A stretch of DNA of 5,649 nt from the NCBI GenBank assembly GCA_947377625.1, contig CANCGR010000210.1, forward strand, positions 1 to 5,649. The letters are read 5' to 3'. Every line of letters begins with the position of its first letter. The first letter of the stretch is position 1. The stretch comes from Gammaproteobacteria bacterium (lineage in GTDB: Bacteria > Pseudomonadota > Gammaproteobacteria > Pseudomonadales > Pseudohongiellaceae). Shown in pieces: positions 5,228-5,649 of this stretch. Under the pieces are notes generated by a model. That model was not told where the DNA came from, ran no database searches, and worked only from the letters and a program-made list of their open reading frames with translations. A program made the translations under genes and the position numbers.

Positions 5228-5649
5228 ATGGCCCGTGTATTAGTCATTCATCCCGTCAACCCGCAGCAGCGGTTGATCAAGCTGGCGGTGGATTGCATCA
5301 GGGAGGGAGGAGTGGTGGTTTATCCGACGGACTCAGCCTATGCCTTGGGCTGCGCCGTGGGCAACAAGGCGGGCATGGAAAGGATCTCCCGCATTCGTCA
5401 GATCGACAACAAGCACAACTTTACTCTGGTGTGCCGGGATCTGTCGGAGATTGCCACTTATGCCAAGGTCGACAACAGCTGTTACCGACTGCTGAAGGCC
5501 AACACGCCCGCGCCCTATACCTTCATTCTGAAAGCTACTTCCGAGGTGCCGCGGCTCTTGCAGCATCCCAAACGCAAAACCATTGGCATCAGGGTGCCGG
5601 ATCATCCGGTAGTGTCGGCATTGCTGACGGAGCTGGATGGCCCATTGCT
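5228..5649 (+). CDS. yciO: Sua5/YciO/YrdC-family protein, YciO type (3' end missing)
   Basis: The window holds the first 140 codons of a YrdC-like domain protein; the frame runs open off the right edge. The family includes TsaC/Sua5, which make threonylcarbamoyl-AMP for the t6A tRNA modification. The YciO branch, to which this belongs, has the same fold but a less certain role. Visible motifs are GGVVVYPTDSAYALGCAVGN at about 27-46 (substrate pocket), the RIRQIDNKHNFTLVCRDLSEI segment (in TsaC the corresponding motif is KxR/KxxxxPL), NTPAPYTFILKAT, and PKRKTIGIRVPDHPV near 116-130. PYTFIL in place of TsaC's PGPxT-like wording and the HNFTLV segment both favour YciO over TsaC. ATG 5228 is supported by AGGA six bases upstream. 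The gene is divergent from yciB with a 116-base gap between the start codons. Confidence 0.9.
   Translation, partial: MARVLVIHPVNPQQRLIKLAVDCIREGGVVVYPTDSAYALGCAVGNKAGMERISRIRQIDNKHNFTLVCRDLSEIATYAKVDNSCYRLLKANTPAPYTFILKATSEVPRLLQHPKRKTIGIRVPDHPVVSALLTELDGPL

Overview
The window is an ordinary-looking stretch of a proteobacterial chromosome, most likely gammaproteobacterial (betaproteobacterial is possible). This rests on a FimV-type LysM protein, an IspZ/YciB close to the E. coli protein along its length, a YciO-type Sua5 protein, and MoaB of the E. coli type. Base composition is near balanced and looks similar across the genes. No tRNA, rRNA, CRISPR array, insertion sequence or transposase was seen. 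The species cannot be fixed from the sequence.

Layout from left to right. (1) Bases 1-947, plus strand: the 3' part of a FimV-like gene with a LysM/FimV N-terminal domain, a Pro/Ala-rich linker, a coiled coil, one membrane helix and a short basic tail. (2) Bases 1072-2652, plus strand: moaA then moaB, a two-gene molybdenum cofactor unit with a 45-base gap. (3) Bases 2653-3065: a 413-base regulatory gap. It contains an unlisted 35-codon minus-strand small gene with a very good ribosome binding site, a perfect 10-bp inverted repeat between moaB and that small gene, several GGTAAC/GTTACC hexamers, a close match to a CRP-type operator, and a plausible -10 box just before the next gene. (4) Bases 3066-4516, plus strand: a HemD-family protein translationally coupled through a TTGA overlap to an exported cyclophilin. 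(5) Bases 4500-5111, minus strand: yciB/ispZ, converging on the cyclophilin gene with a 17-base overlap of their 3' ends. (6) Bases 5228-5649, plus strand: the first 140 codons of a YciO-like Sua5/YrdC gene, divergent from yciB and cut by the window edge.

Functionally, moaA and moaB act in one pathway (GTP to cyclic pyranopterin precursor, and a MoaB/MogA-type role at the adenylylation stage), although moaC, moaD and moaE are absent here. The HemD-like/cyclophilin pair is clearly one transcriptional unit, but the link between the two functions is not obvious. The most unusual material is the 2653-3065 gap with its tiny membrane-protein gene and operator-like sequences. No complete novel multi-gene system is evident.
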